From NCBI GenBank assembly GCA_900769695.1, contig CAAGHO010000049.1, positions 21,789-85,788 of the forward strand: a stretch of DNA of 64,000 bases. Reading direction: 5' to 3'. How positions within the stretch are numbered: position 1 is the first letter of the stretch; each line of letters opens with the position of its first letter. The stretch is from Bacilli bacterium (GTDB taxonomy: Bacteria; Bacillota_I; Bacilli_A; RF39; UBA660). The notes under the pieces are model-generated. The model had not been told where the DNA came from, made no database searches, and was given only the letters and a program-made list of their open reading frames with translations. Shown here in pieces: positions 43,764 through 51,100 of the stretch. The position numbers and the translations under genes are program-made.

Positions 43764-44214
43764 ATTTATCTCCTTCCGTATTCCAAGTGTCTACATGATT
43801 CCAGTACCATTCTAAATAATCATCTTGATAAACCTCGGTGATTTCTTTTTTGCCATAATCATAAGCAAAATTAATATTCTGACTTGCTGTATCAGAACTA
43901 CGTGTCACCCAAAATACTTCTGTGATATTTCTAAAACTTACGTTTTTTATACTGTGAAATTCAGCCCAAATTTCAAATATCTGTTCTGCTTCATATTGAG
44001 TTTCAGCGGCAATATTAATAGGTTTTGCCACTCGCCTACGATTGGTTTCACTATCAAGATAACTAAAATAAAAAGAATAAACATTAAAAGTCGGATTCTT
44101 TTTTTGCTCTTCTTCATCTTTTTCATCTAATAGTCTACGTTTATAACTTAAATATTCATCAGCACTATCAAAATTCAAAGGTCTTTTTTTAGTTTTCAAA
44201 ATAATCAACTCCAT
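43753..44214 (-). CDS. Hypothetical protein of the sigma-factor operon
   Basis: 153 residues, MELIILKTKKRPLNFDSADE. Beta-rich centre (NVYSFYFSYLDSETNRRRVA) and aromatic C-terminus (DYLEWYWNHVDTWN). It overlaps sigma by 26 bases and the next gene by 11. No known domain. Confidence 0.6.
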   Translation of the reverse strand: MELIILKTKKRPLNFDSADEYLSYKRRLLDEKDEEEQKKNPTFNVYSFYFSYLDSETNRRRVAKPINIAAETQYEAEQIFEIWAEFHSIKNVSFRNITEVFWVTRSSDTASQNINFAYDYGKKEITEVYQDDYLEWYWNHVDTWNTEGDKFGR

Positions 44215-44764
44215 TTTCGTCTAATTTACATTTCAATTTTTTTCCTATATCTTTACATATTATTCTAACTCTTTCTCTTGTTATTCCAAATTCAGAAGCT
44301 ATTTTCTCTAATGTGTCACCTTGTAATCTCATTATGAAAATTTCATAATTTCGTTTTGAGATTTTCAATTCACTAAATGCTTTTTTAGTATCAATTTTAA
44401 AACAAACATCATTTTCAAAAAACGAATTTTCATTCACGATAAAATCTAAAATATTATAATTCTCTTTATCTTTATCAAATTTATATTCAAAATCTAAAGA
44501 TAAAATTTCATCTTCTGGAATATACTTAACATATTTTTTATTTCTTAATACTAACAGATATTCGTTTTTCATTATTTTAATTAAATAAGTGCTTAATTTA
44601 ACACCTTTTGTTTCGTCATAAGAATTAATACCTTTCATATATCCAATAGCAATTATATCATACCATTCATCTATATCTAAATGATTTTTCCAACAAAACC
44701 AATAGATAAGATTATGATTTTCTTCTGCTAATTTCTTTCTATCAATAGAGGGGGTAGTTTCCAC
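44189..44764 (-). CDS. Sigma-70-family RNA polymerase sigma factor
   Basis: 191 residues, GTG start. Region 2 is seen in YMKGINSYDETKGVKLSTYL; region 4 is a helix-turn-helix, LEKIASEFGITRERVRIICK, close to the group 1/3 consensus. Region 1 and most of region 3 are absent, as in ECF-sized factors. It could direct host RNA polymerase to a class of phage promoters, for instance those of the late operons. Preceded by omega-RNA-like copy a and a possible 44-codon frame. Confidence 0.85.
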   Translation of the reverse strand: METTPSIDRKKLAEENHNLIYWFCWKNHLDIDEWYDIIAIGYMKGINSYDETKGVKLSTYLIKIMKNEYLLVLRNKKYVKYIPEDEILSLDFEYKFDKDKENYNILDFIVNENSFFENDVCFKIDTKKAFSELKISKRNYEIFIMRLQGDTLEKIASEFGITRERVRIICKDIGKKLKCKLDENGVDYFEN

Positions 44765-44787
44765 TTTTCAAATTCCTTTCATACTTT

Positions 44788-44922
44788 CTATATTAAAAAT
44801 CGATTTGGATTTTCTAATGTCTTATATACTCTATAATATGCTTTCAGCACATACTTACCATCTTTTTCAACTGTTTTAGTAAGGTCTAAAGTCTTGTGAA
44901 CCGCCCATAAGTTAAAACTCAT
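44788..44922 (-). CDS. Possible 44-residue protein overlapping an RNA element
   Basis: ATG at 44922 lies in the last hairpin of copy a. The frame reads MSFNLWAVHKTLDLTKTVEK and then DGKYVLKAYYRVYKTLENPN before a TAG. The composition after residue 15 looks protein-like. No strong ribosome binding site is present. It ends 24 bases before the sigma gene. Could be the 3' remainder of a larger gene into which the element inserted. Confidence 0.4.
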   Translation of the reverse strand: MSFNLWAVHKTLDLTKTVEKDGKYVLKAYYRVYKTLENPNRFLI

Positions 44923-45030
44923 TGGCTTCTTGTTTCAACGTTCTCACAGCCTACAAACTCCACAAGCGTAAAATTCCGATAGTTCCTACCGTACTAAATA
45001 TATATTTCGCATTCTTCCCTTTAACTAGAA
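44893..45030 (-). ncRNA. TnpB omega-RNA-like non-coding element (copy a)
   Basis: Minus strand order: CGGTAG-GAA-CTATCG stem, then GAATTTTACGCTTGTGGAG, a bulge region with AACGTTGAAACAAGAAGCC, a hairpin GCCAATGAG...CTTATGGGC and the end GGTTCAC. Copy c (63900-64000) has the same order with GGGCAG-GAA-CTGCTC and GTAGTTCAC. The stems differ in bases but stay paired, which is covariation. Frames are broken, so only the RNA is kept. The sequence after GGTTCAC would be the guide if it works as in TnpB systems. Confidence 0.6.
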
Positions 45031-45099
45031 CTAATAGGATTGCGAACTAATTTTTTTCAAAATCCTTACATTAAAAATTATAAATGAAATATTCTTTTT

Positions 45100-45330
45100 T
45101 TATTTATTAAGTTCTTTTTCTACATAAAAAGCAACATTAACGTTTTTATTACAACCACTACACGCACAATAATCTCGTCTATCAATTTCAAAAAATACTG
45201 TATCTCTTAAAAATTTATTAATTTCAGTACAAAAATAGCATTTGTTAAATTCACCTTTTTCCATAACAGCTTTATCTCTGACGGTCATTTTTTCAATCTC
45301 TTCCTCAGTCAAAACTATTTCCATTTTCAT
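45100..45330 (-). CDS. Small Cys-containing protein
   Basis: 76 residues from the ATG at 45330, which follows AAAGGAGAAAAATTTTTT; an upstream frame start overlaps the promoter. MKMEIVLTEEEIEKMTVRDK, then CYFCTEI and CACSGCNKNV suggest a small zinc site. Single-gene transcript. Function unknown. Confidence 0.6.
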   Translation of the reverse strand: MKMEIVLTEEEIEKMTVRDKAVMEKGEFNKCYFCTEINKFLRDTVFFEIDRRDYCACSGCNKNVNVAFYVEKELNK

Positions 45331-45376
45331 AAAAAATTTTTCTCCTTTCGTTATGCGGTAATGACTTCTATATAAA

Positions 45377-45405
45377 AGAATAACATAAACATTTGGTTTT
45401 GTCAA
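45377..45405 (-). promoter_or_regulatory. Promoter for 45100-45330
   Basis: Minus strand TTGACA (45405-45400), 17 nt, TATTCT (45382-45377). Confidence 0.75.
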
Positions 45406-45580
45406 TAGATAAGATAAAGATTATAAAAGAAAATGTTTAAACAATAAAGAAAAATAAAAAAATAAATAAAAAACTCCGTGGGGAATTTTTTAATCTCGCT
45501 ATTACCAAAACGAAAATCCTCTCTAGCTTCGTGGGGAAAAATCATTCTCGCATATTCTGGGGAAATTTCTTACCTCTGGG

Positions 45581-45595
45581 AAATTTCAGAAAATT
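45581..45595. promoter_or_regulatory. CodY-box-like sequence
   Basis: AAATTTCAGAAAATT matches the CodY operator AATTTTCWGAAAATT at 14 of 15 positions. A second, weaker match (13 of 15) lies at 45663-45677. AT-rich context raises the chance of accidental matches. Confidence 0.35.
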
Positions 45596-45610
45596 CTGAA
45601 AGATAACCCC

Positions 45611-45624
45611 CGAACACTTGTTCG
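45611..45624. promoter_or_regulatory. SOS-box-like palindrome 1
   Basis: CGAACACTTGTTCG, a perfect CGAAC-N4-GTTCG dyad close to the Gram-positive LexA/DinR consensus. Could equally be the operator of the phage's own repressor. Confidence 0.5.
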
Positions 45625-45961
45625 ATTATGAATTGTTCCAAACAATTTGACAATTCAGTTCAAATTTCCAGAAAATCATTCAAAATTGAACATTGTCTTT
45701 CGTTCACCGGAAAAATCTCTTGCAACAAGCCGGATAATCTATAACCGGATAATCTGCCCGTTTTCAACTTTCCAGACCGATTAAAAACCATTTAAATCAT
45801 GTTATAACACGCTACAAGCCGTTTCTAGCCGTTTTACATACTTACTTGAATAAATTACCATTGACATGTTAAAACGTCTAATTTTAGCTTGTAGTAATTC
45901 ATACCATTCTAATAGGTTTATTCTGGACAACTACAATCTTTTCTGTATTTGATTTTTCTAA

Positions 45962-46013
45962 AATAAAAAATAGGCATAAACACAAGAAATTTTATTCCTA
46001 TGCTTATGCCTAT
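45962..46013 (-). terminator. Terminator of the 39-residue protein gene
   Basis: ATAGGCATAA (45970-45979) pairs with TTATGCCTAT (46004-46013); on the minus strand TTTTTATTT follows. Confidence 0.75.
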
Positions 46014-46081
46014 GCTTTATTTGCTTTATATCGGCTCTATATGCAATTGTAAACCTTGTTACAGCCTTTTAATACTTCCAG

Positions 46082-46201
46082 TCAATAAAGACTTAACCAC
46101 TGTTTAAAGCTGTATGCTATCTTATACTGCTTTCTATCTTTATTATACAATAAATGCAATGCTACAGTATCAAGTTGTCTGTAGTCCTTTGTAAAATACA
46201 T
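46082..46201 (-). CDS. 39-residue small protein
   Basis: ATG at 46201 follows AGAGGGAAGTGAAAAG; a consensus promoter lies 35 bases upstream and a terminator 70 bases downstream, so this is a complete transcription unit. Peptide MYFTKDYRQLDTVALHLLYN, then KDRKQYKIAYSFKQWLSLY: an aromatic, amphipathic helix. No relatives known to me. The tight unit argues for a real small protein. Confidence 0.6.
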   Translation of the reverse strand: MYFTKDYRQLDTVALHLLYNKDRKQYKIAYSFKQWLSLY

Positions 46202-46234
46202 CTTTTCACTTCCCTCTTTTTTATAATTATATAA

Positions 46235-46263
46235 AGTATAACAAATTTATATATAAAAGTCAA
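46235..46263 (-). promoter_or_regulatory. Promoter of the 39-residue protein gene
   Basis: Minus strand TTGACT (46263-46258), 17 nt, TATACT (46240-46235). Confidence 0.75.
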
Positions 46264-46324
46264 TGGAATATCATAAATAAATGTTTAGAATAGTATAAGA
46301 AAACATTAAAATTATCAGATAATT

Positions 46325-46396
46325 AAAAAATTGTACGTTAGCTGTTTGCCCTATCTTCTGCTACTTCTCTGCTAGGACTCCTCACATCTTTTGTAT
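46325..46396 (-). ncRNA. Small RNA A, about 72 nt
   Basis: A consensus promoter with no gene behind it. From the predicted start the RNA contains GTGAGGAGTCCTAGC, a possible GUCCUA/UAGGGC stem, and ends CAATTTTTTA. A second locus at 48060-48131 has the same length, the same AGTCCTAG and the same end. No open frame. Function unknown; regulatory RNA is likely. Confidence 0.55.
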
Positions 46397-46402
46397 GGTT
46401 TA

Positions 46403-46431
46403 ATTATACCAGACTATCATAATTTTGTCAA
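46403..46431 (-). promoter_or_regulatory. Promoter of small RNA A
   Basis: Minus strand TTGACA (46431-46426), 17 nt, TATAAT (46408-46403). The dyad TGGTTTAATTATACCA (46396-46411) overlaps the -10. Confidence 0.8.
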
Positions 46432-46492
46432 TAGTTTTATAATATTTTTCAAAAAAATAAAAGGACTTTTTCAAGTCCTTTTATCCTATTCA

Positions 46493-47330
46493 TTATTCAA
46501 TTCCCATGATATATTTTACTGCTTTTTCAGCTTTTCCAGAAGCGGGAACAATAAACTTACTATCATTTTTCAAAACCTGTAACCAACTCTGAATATAAGC
46601 AGTTGAATTTTCAAATGTATCTGGTGTTTCAATTCCTAACTCATTCAAAATCATTGCTGAACCAATTTCCGCAACTAATTCTTCTTTGCTGTATTTTTCA
46701 CTTCCAAACTTTGCATTAACCAACCTATCAAGTCTTTTCTTATGTCCAGTGCTATGTATCATTTCATGAAAAGCTGTACTATAATATTCATTAATTTTTT
46801 CAAACTGTTCTTTACACGGAATGCAAATATAATCCCCACTAGGACTATAAAACGCTTTATTTCCAACTTCTTCTATGATCTGGATATTTTCACGAACACT
46901 ATAACCATTTTTCACTTTTTCGGCTTCCTCTATTGGTTCATTATAAATAGTTTCTATTGTTTCTAAAGGTTTAACTCCTTCAACTTGTTTGTGAAATATG
47001 AAAAATATTGTAATACTTTAACATTGGAATTGTTTTTGTAATGGTAGTACCATCTTTTTCTTCTTCCTCTACTAACATTTTCCAAAATACTACAAATTCA
47101 GACTTTGCTCCTTTTTTAATCTTTCCGCCCATTTCTTGCCATTGTTTAAATGTGGCATATTCTCCTTCATGCTTTAACATAAGCTGATTAAGTAAGCTAT
47201 ACGGCTTTTTGCTTACTCTGTTATAAGCACCATTAGAAATGCTTTTCCATGGCTTTTTCCATGGAATAACTCCTTTTTCTAATTCTTCAATAATTCTATC
47301 TGTTACCATTTCATATACATTTTTTGCCAT
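46493..47330 (-). pseudogene. ardC: ArdC-type antirestriction protein, frameshifted
   Basis: The N-terminal part (46980-47330) is the ArdC ssDNA-binding domain: YEMVTDRIIEELEKGVIPWK, GGKIKKGAKSEFVVFWK. The C-terminal part (46493-46915) is the zincin domain with FHEMIHSTGH. Between them, at 46985-46992, a tandem ACAAACAA breaks the frame; removing one ACAA gives FHISQVEGVKPLETIE and one continuous protein. Antirestriction proteins of this class protect incoming DNA. The 4-bp duplication is recent, as both halves are otherwise intact. Confidence 0.85.
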
Positions 47331-47379
47331 GATTTTATTCTCCTTTGTTCTGTAATTGGTTTATTAATACTATGGTTTA

Positions 47380-47408
47380 AGTATACTATTGTTATATTAA
47401 AATGTCAA
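47380..47408 (-). promoter_or_regulatory. Promoter of ardC
   Basis: Minus strand TTGACA (47408-47403), 17 nt, TATACT (47385-47380); dyad TGGTTTAAGTATACTA overlaps. Confidence 0.75.
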
Positions 47409-47416
47409 TAGAAAAT

Positions 47417-47450
47417 ATTAAAAAAACAAGGATTTTTTATATCCTTGTTT
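47417..47450 (-). terminator. Terminator of radC
   Basis: AAACAAGGAT (47424-47433) pairs with ATCCTTGTTT (47441-47450); T-run on the minus strand. Confidence 0.85.
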
Positions 47451-47458
47451 TAATAATT

Positions 47459-47926
47459 TTATATAAATTTTTCTTCTTTTAAAGATAAATATTTATTTTC
47501 TGCAATAATAATATGGTCTAATAATTCTATTCCTAAAATTTCACCAGCTTGTTTTAATCTATTTGTTACATTTATATCTTCTTTACTTGGAGTTGTTTCG
47601 CCACTTGGATGGTTATGTGCCAATATAAAATATACAGCACCACATAAACAAAGTCTTATAAATATTTCCCTTGGATTTACTACAGAATAATTTACAGTAC
47701 CATGGCTTACTTCAAATATTCCTTTGCAATTCATTTTTGTATCTAAGGCTAATAAATAAACAAATTCTTCTGTTTGTTTATTGGCATTAAAAACATAATT
47801 AAGCATTTTTGCAATTTTTTCTGGACTGTTTAAAGTCTGTACTTCTGTTATATTTTTAATAAAATCCTTTACTAAAACGTTTGTTCTACTTTCATCAAAC
47901 TGTAAACTATATTTTGTTATTCTCAT
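47459..47926 (-). CDS. radC: RadC-like JAB/MPN domain protein
   Basis: 155 residues with GGAGGGTTTATT before the ATG. The JAMM-type metal site is seen in AHNHPSGETTPSKEDINVTN followed by GIELLDHIII. Short RadC proteins without the helix-hairpin-helix N-terminus are typical of plasmids and phages. The substrate is unknown; a DNA-related hydrolase or anti-defence role is often proposed. Monocistronic. Confidence 0.85.
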   Translation of the reverse strand: MRITKYSLQFDESRTNVLVKDFIKNITEVQTLNSPEKIAKMLNYVFNANKQTEEFVYLLALDTKMNCKGIFEVSHGTVNYSVVNPREIFIRLCLCGAVYFILAHNHPSGETTPSKEDINVTNRLKQAGEILGIELLDHIIIAENKYLSLKEEKFI

Positions 47927-47969
47927 AATAAACCCTCCGTTATCATTTGTGTTATTTAACTATAGTTTA

Positions 47970-47997
47970 ATTATACCACTTTTCCCCAACAAGTCAA
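47970..47997 (-). promoter_or_regulatory. Promoter of radC
   Basis: Minus strand TTGACT (47997-47992), 16 nt, TATAAT (47975-47970); dyad TAGTTTAATTATACCA overlaps the -10. Confidence 0.75.
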
Positions 47998-48059
47998 GTA
48001 TTATTTTAAAATTAAATTGTATTACTTTTCTATAAAATCCTTTAAATATTCTGACATTT

Positions 48060-48131
48060 AAAAAATTGCATCTTCCATGTTTTTCCTATATCCGGACTAG
48101 GACTCTCCACCACAATTATTCTTTTTTAACT
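48060..48131 (-). ncRNA. Small RNA B, about 72 nt, related to A
   Basis: Perfect promoter upstream, no gene. The RNA contains GGTGGAGAGTCCTAGTCCGG, a UCCUA/UAGGA stem (48085-48102) and ends GATGCAATTTTTTA. Length, the AGTCCTAG core and the terminal CAATTTTTTA match small RNA A, 1.7 kb away. Confidence 0.55.
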
Positions 48132-48137
48132 ATCTTA

Positions 48138-48166
48138 ATTATAATACTTTTTATATACTTTGTCAA
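48138..48166 (-). promoter_or_regulatory. Promoter of small RNA B
   Basis: Minus strand TTGACA (48166-48161), 17 nt, TATAAT (48143-48138). Confidence 0.8.
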
Positions 48167-48239
48167 TATTTATTTTAAAAAAATATAATGATTTTTATTA
48201 TGCTTTTTATAATATTATCAATAATTGGATAACATACAA

Positions 48240-48378
48240 ACATCCGGAATAAAACACATAAATCAATTATCAGGATACAGCTACAACGCACTACAAGCCA
48301 TTACAAGCAATTCTAGCACGTTACTTGATACATTTATCACCTAAAGTATAATTGCTGTTATTTTAGTTTGTATTAAAT
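48240..48378. repeat. Spacer block related to 45.8 kb
   Basis: Contains TCCGGAATAA, CTACAAGCC (48291), ACAAGC and TTACTTGATACATTTA in the same order as 45800-45900 (GCTACAAGCC, TAGCCGTT, TTACTTGAATAAATTA). Both end in ATTTTAG.TTGTA. Degenerate duplicated intergenic block; function unknown. Confidence 0.45.
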
Positions 48379-48411
48379 CAAAAAAAGAAAAGCAAGCGTT
48401 ACGCCTGCTTT
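48379..48411 (-). terminator. Terminator after 48487-48678
   Basis: AAAGCAAGCG (48389-48398) pairs with CGCCTGCTTT (48402-48411), T-run on the minus strand. Confidence 0.75.
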
Positions 48412-48486
48412 CTTCTCCCATAATCTTTATTGATTTTTCGCTTTTCTCTATTTGCTAATTTTGTTCTTATCCTTTGCATATCCCTA

Positions 48487-48678
48487 TCATTTTCCAACTT
48501 TCCTATAAGTCTGGCAAACTTCACTAGGAAATTTATAAAAATCTTTCATTGCTTTATATCTGGATTTTGCATTGCTGTTTTTGCCCAGAGAATTATTATA
48601 GATTTCCTCTGAAATTACTTTCTTCAATTCCTCAATTTCGCCGTTATTTAACATTTCCAGAATCTTTTCGTTTTTCAT
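48487..48678 (-). CDS. Small helical protein, possibly frameshifted at its end
   Basis: 63 residues from the ATG at 48678 (AAAAGGAG upstream). MKNEKILEMLNNGEIEELKK suggests a helical protein. After KDFYKF the frame ends in SEVCQTYRKVGK, but another frame continues as LVKFARLIGKLENDRDMQRI and on to KDYGRRKQA, stopping exactly at the terminator. A single-base shift near AAATTTCC may have truncated the original product. Confidence 0.55.
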   Translation of the reverse strand: MKNEKILEMLNNGEIEELKKVISEEIYNNSLGKNSNAKSRYKAMKDFYKFPSEVCQTYRKVGK

Positions 48679-48733
48679 TTTTTGTTTTCTCCTTTTCAAC
48701 TGTTTTCTTTAGTGGCTTAAATCTTATGGTTAT

Positions 48734-48762
48734 AATATACCACTGATTTATAGTTTTGTCAA
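48734..48762 (-). promoter_or_regulatory. Promoter for 48487-48678
   Basis: Minus strand TTGACA (48762-48757), 17 nt, TATATT (48739-48734); perfect dyad TGGTTATAATATACCA at 48727-48742. Confidence 0.8.
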
Positions 48763-48785
48763 TGGTATATTATAACTTTTTTTGA

Positions 48786-48968
48786 TTATTTTTCAAACCT
48801 TGCTATTAACTTATCATAATCATAAACAGTAATATATTTATCTGGAATACTAGCAATACATATATGTTTTACTGCTCTAATGTGATTTATAACATCTTTG
48901 CAACGTTTAAATTTATTAGTGCTAAAAAGATAATTACCATTTAAAAAAACATTAATTTTTCTGTACAT
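48786..48968 (-). CDS. Small basic protein
   Basis: 60 residues, AAAAGGAGGAAATTC before the ATG. MYRKINVFLNGNYLFSTNKF followed by KRCKDVINHIRAVK and IPDKYITVYDYDKLIARFEK: two strands around a helix, typical of phage proteins of this size. Second gene of the transcript from 49.3 kb. Function unknown. Confidence 0.6.
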   Translation of the reverse strand: MYRKINVFLNGNYLFSTNKFKRCKDVINHIRAVKHICIASIPDKYITVYDYDKLIARFEK

Positions 48969-48981
48969 GAATTTCCTCCTT

Positions 48982-49257
48982 TTACTCTTCTACTGGCACA
49001 ACTTTAATGATAAAATCGTCATAAATATTGATTGTATCATTATCGTGCATTGTAACCTTGTAATCATCACCAACTACAGCATAGTAATGATCGTATTCCC
49101 ACAAGTTGCCGTCTGCATCCTTAAAGGTTGATACAATATCATTACCTTCACAGGAAATACAAGTCATTACTTCTGTTCTGTTTGCAAGTGTACAGCAATA
49201 AGCAAACATTCCAATAAATCCTGCCGTTCCTAAAACTGTTAATAAAATCTTTCTCAT
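48982..49257 (-). CDS. Small membrane-anchored or secreted protein
   Basis: 91 residues from the ATG at 49257 (AAAGGAGAACAAAGAC upstream). MRKILLTVLGTAGFIGMFAY forms a signal or anchor helix; the remainder carries CISCEGNDIVSTF, then WEYDHYYAVVGDDYKVTMHD, a small beta domain. Similar short proteins occur in Lachnospiraceae phages and plasmids. Function unknown. Confidence 0.6.
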   Translation of the reverse strand: MRKILLTVLGTAGFIGMFAYCCTLANRTEVMTCISCEGNDIVSTFKDADGNLWEYDHYYAVVGDDYKVTMHDNDTINIYDDFIIKVVPVEE

Positions 49258-49293
49258 GTCTTTGTTCTCCTTTGTTGTAATTTCTATGGTTAT

Positions 49294-49322
49294 AATATAC
49301 CATATAATCATATAAAAGTCAA
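49294..49322 (-). promoter_or_regulatory. Promoter for 48982-49257
   Basis: Minus strand TTGACT (49322-49317), 17 nt, TATATT (49299-49294); perfect dyad TGGTTATAATATACCA at 49287-49302. Confidence 0.8.
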
Positions 49323-49354
49323 TAGTTTATTTAAACTTTTTATATTTTTTGCAA

Positions 49355-49385
49355 TAAAAAAGAACGTGCTTTTATCACGTTCTTT
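49355..49385 (-). terminator. Terminator of the DUF262 gene
   Basis: AGAACGTG (49361-49368) pairs with CACGTTCT (49376-49383), T-run on the minus strand. Confidence 0.85.
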
Positions 49386-49395
49386 TCAATCTTAA

Positions 49396-50685
49396 CTAAA
49401 ACACTTCTGTTTCTGTTTCTGTATAATCTACTTCAAATGTTTTCTGATCTGTAGCTTCTTCTGTCTGCACCTCTGTTTTGTTTTCCTCTGTCTGTACTTC
49501 TTCATCTGGCTTGCTTAATTCGTCAATATCAACATACTCTGCCACGTTTTCAGCTTCTTCCATTTCTTCTGTAAAATCTTCTGCATCTTCGCTGTATACG
49601 TTTTCAGTTTCTCCGTTGAAAAATTTTTCATATTCATTCATAAGTGCATTATGCCTTAATCTAATTTTCATTCTACTTGCAGAACTATCAAAAAAGTTAT
49701 TATTGAATGTTTCGCTGATAGTCGGCTCTTTTGCGTTCTTACCACTAAAGAATTTATCAAGAAAACTTGCAAATTCTTCTGCAATTTTTCCGTCATTCAT
49801 TGCCTGTTCTGCAACAGGAATTAAAGATAAAAATGTTGTCTTGCCAACAATTCTTTTTTTAACTTTCTTACTTTCCAGAACGTTGTAAGTTTCTAAAATA
49901 TAATCAAAAATACTATTTAACTCCTTTTTATCCGCTTCTGTAATATCAATAGATTTCATTAACGGTTTAACGTCCTTATTGAGCAGTGACGGATTATCAT
50001 TATTTAACATAATATAAGATTTTACAACGGTATCAAATGCGTTATTATCTAACGTTTTTTCGCTAAACATCAGCTTAAAAATATCATGGTTCGCAATATC
50101 AATGATTTCACCTCTTGACTTTGCTTCTGCTCTGTTTCTTTCCGCTGTGGTTAATGCTTTTCCGTTGTTTAGCTTAAGGAAAATCATGTCTGCTTCTGCA
50201 TCCGTTGCATTATCAATGTAATAAACAGTGATAGAACGTGTTAAGAAGTCTAGTTTTTCATCTTCTGTTAAATCTTCAAACCCTATACCGTTAGGACTTA
50301 CAAGTTCTCCGTTGCGCTCAATTCTGTAATCAAGTTTATCCCCTTCTTCATACTCTGGAATACCAGAAGTTTTGAATTCATTATTAATATATCTCATAAT
50401 TGTTGTACAACGCTGTTTTCCATCACGCATTTCAAAAACGTATTTTACTTTTTTTACTTCTTTAATGATTTCTCCGCACTGTTCAACTTCTTTCTCTACA
50501 ATCCGTCTTACATACAGGCAAGGAATAAGATCTCCTCTAAGTCCAGAATGTACAAACAAGGATTGTCTAGCTTTATCCCAAACAAAACCTCTCTGCGCTC
50601 CGCCACACTTAAAATTAATAGTTCCTTTTTTCATTTCCTCTGCAACTTTCTTAAAAGACCACTGTGTATTTGTGATAGTATACAT
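49396..50685 (-). CDS. DUF262 (ParB/Srx-fold) protein
   Basis: 429 residues from the ATG at 50685 (AAAAGGAGAAAATT upstream); a longer frame starts inside the promoter and is rejected. CGGAQRGFVWDKARQS and FEMRDGKQRCTTIMRYI are the two DUF262 signatures, the second being the DGQQR-type motif shared with GmrSD restriction enzymes and ParB N-domains. No DUF1524 HNH domain follows; the last 70 residues are acidic and repetitive (EVQTEE). Could be an NTP-dependent regulator, an anti-restriction decoy or a nickase subunit. Confidence 0.75.
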   Translation of the reverse strand: MYTITNTQWSFKKVAEEMKKGTINFKCGGAQRGFVWDKARQSLFVHSGLRGDLIPCLYVRRIVEKEVEQCGEIIKEVKKVKYVFEMRDGKQRCTTIMRYINNEFKTSGIPEYEEGDKLDYRIERNGELVSPNGIGFEDLTEDEKLDFLTRSITVYYIDNATDAEADMIFLKLNNGKALTTAERNRAEAKSRGEIIDIANHDIFKLMFSEKTLDNNAFDTVVKSYIMLNNDNPSLLNKDVKPLMKSIDITEADKKELNSIFDYILETYNVLESKKVKKRIVGKTTFLSLIPVAEQAMNDGKIAEEFASFLDKFFSGKNAKEPTISETFNNNFFDSSASRMKIRLRHNALMNEYEKFFNGETENVYSEDAEDFTEEMEEAENVAEYVDIDELSKPDEEVQTEENKTEVQTEEATDQKTFEVDYTETETEVF

Positions 50686-50731
50686 AATTTTCTCCTTTTC
50701 TACAAATGTTTTTTCTTTGTTTCTGTAATAG

Positions 50732-50760
50732 ATTATATAGCATTTTTTATTATTTGTCAA
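50732..50760 (-). promoter_or_regulatory. Consensus promoter of the DUF262 gene
   Basis: Minus strand TTGACA (50760-50755), 17 nt, TATAAT (50737-50732). Confidence 0.85.
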
Positions 50761-51055
50761 GCATTATTACAGTAAAAATATTATTTTTTGTTTTAATTTC
50801 TTTCTGTTTTTTAAACTTGACTTCTTCTTCCAGAACAATGGAAAGAAATTTGTTAAACCATTTTGTTGTGGTTGTTGAATAATTCCAGTTTTTATGAACA
50901 TAAATAATATTGTTTACAATATCTAACTTGCAAATCGTAGAATCATAACTACTAAAAAAATAAGCTAACGTTTTATTTCCTATTGTTTTAATTTCTGTTA
51001 CAATTTGATTGTTGGTAAGATTGTAACTTTTTACTGTTATATTTTTAAAATCCAT
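50750..51055 (-). CDS. Hypothetical protein
   Basis: 101 residues from the ATG at 51055 (AAAAGGAAAATAGAAAA upstream). MDFKNITVKSYNLTNNQIVT; beta-rich with a C-terminal helix and basic end. Its 3' end overlaps the promoter of the next gene. Second gene of the transcript from 51.75 kb. Confidence 0.55.
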   Translation of the reverse strand: MDFKNITVKSYNLTNNQIVTEIKTIGNKTLAYFFSSYDSTICKLDIVNNIIYVHKNWNYSTTTTKWFNKFLSIVLEEEVKFKKQKEIKTKNNIFTVIMLDK

Positions 51056-51100
51056 TTTTCTATTTTCCTTTTCTGATTTTTTATATATCACTATGATTTT

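Larger units (their letters stand above)
45406..45961. other. Non-coding spacer, block 1, rich in palindromes
   Basis: No convincing gene. It contains CCGTGGGGAA (45476), TTCTGGGGAAATTTC (45555), two CodY-box-like sequences, an SOS-box-like palindrome (45611), AATTGTT-CCA-AACAATT (45631-45647), two CCGGATAATCT direct repeats (45730 and 45745) and GCTACAAGCC (45811). Block 2 near 52.7-53.1 kb has the same landmarks in the same order. Confidence 0.55.

Noticed and set aside
49396..50685. DUF262 protein as the missing ParB for parS
   Set aside because: It shares the ParB/Srx N-terminal fold motif but lacks the helix-turn-helix domain that reads parS.
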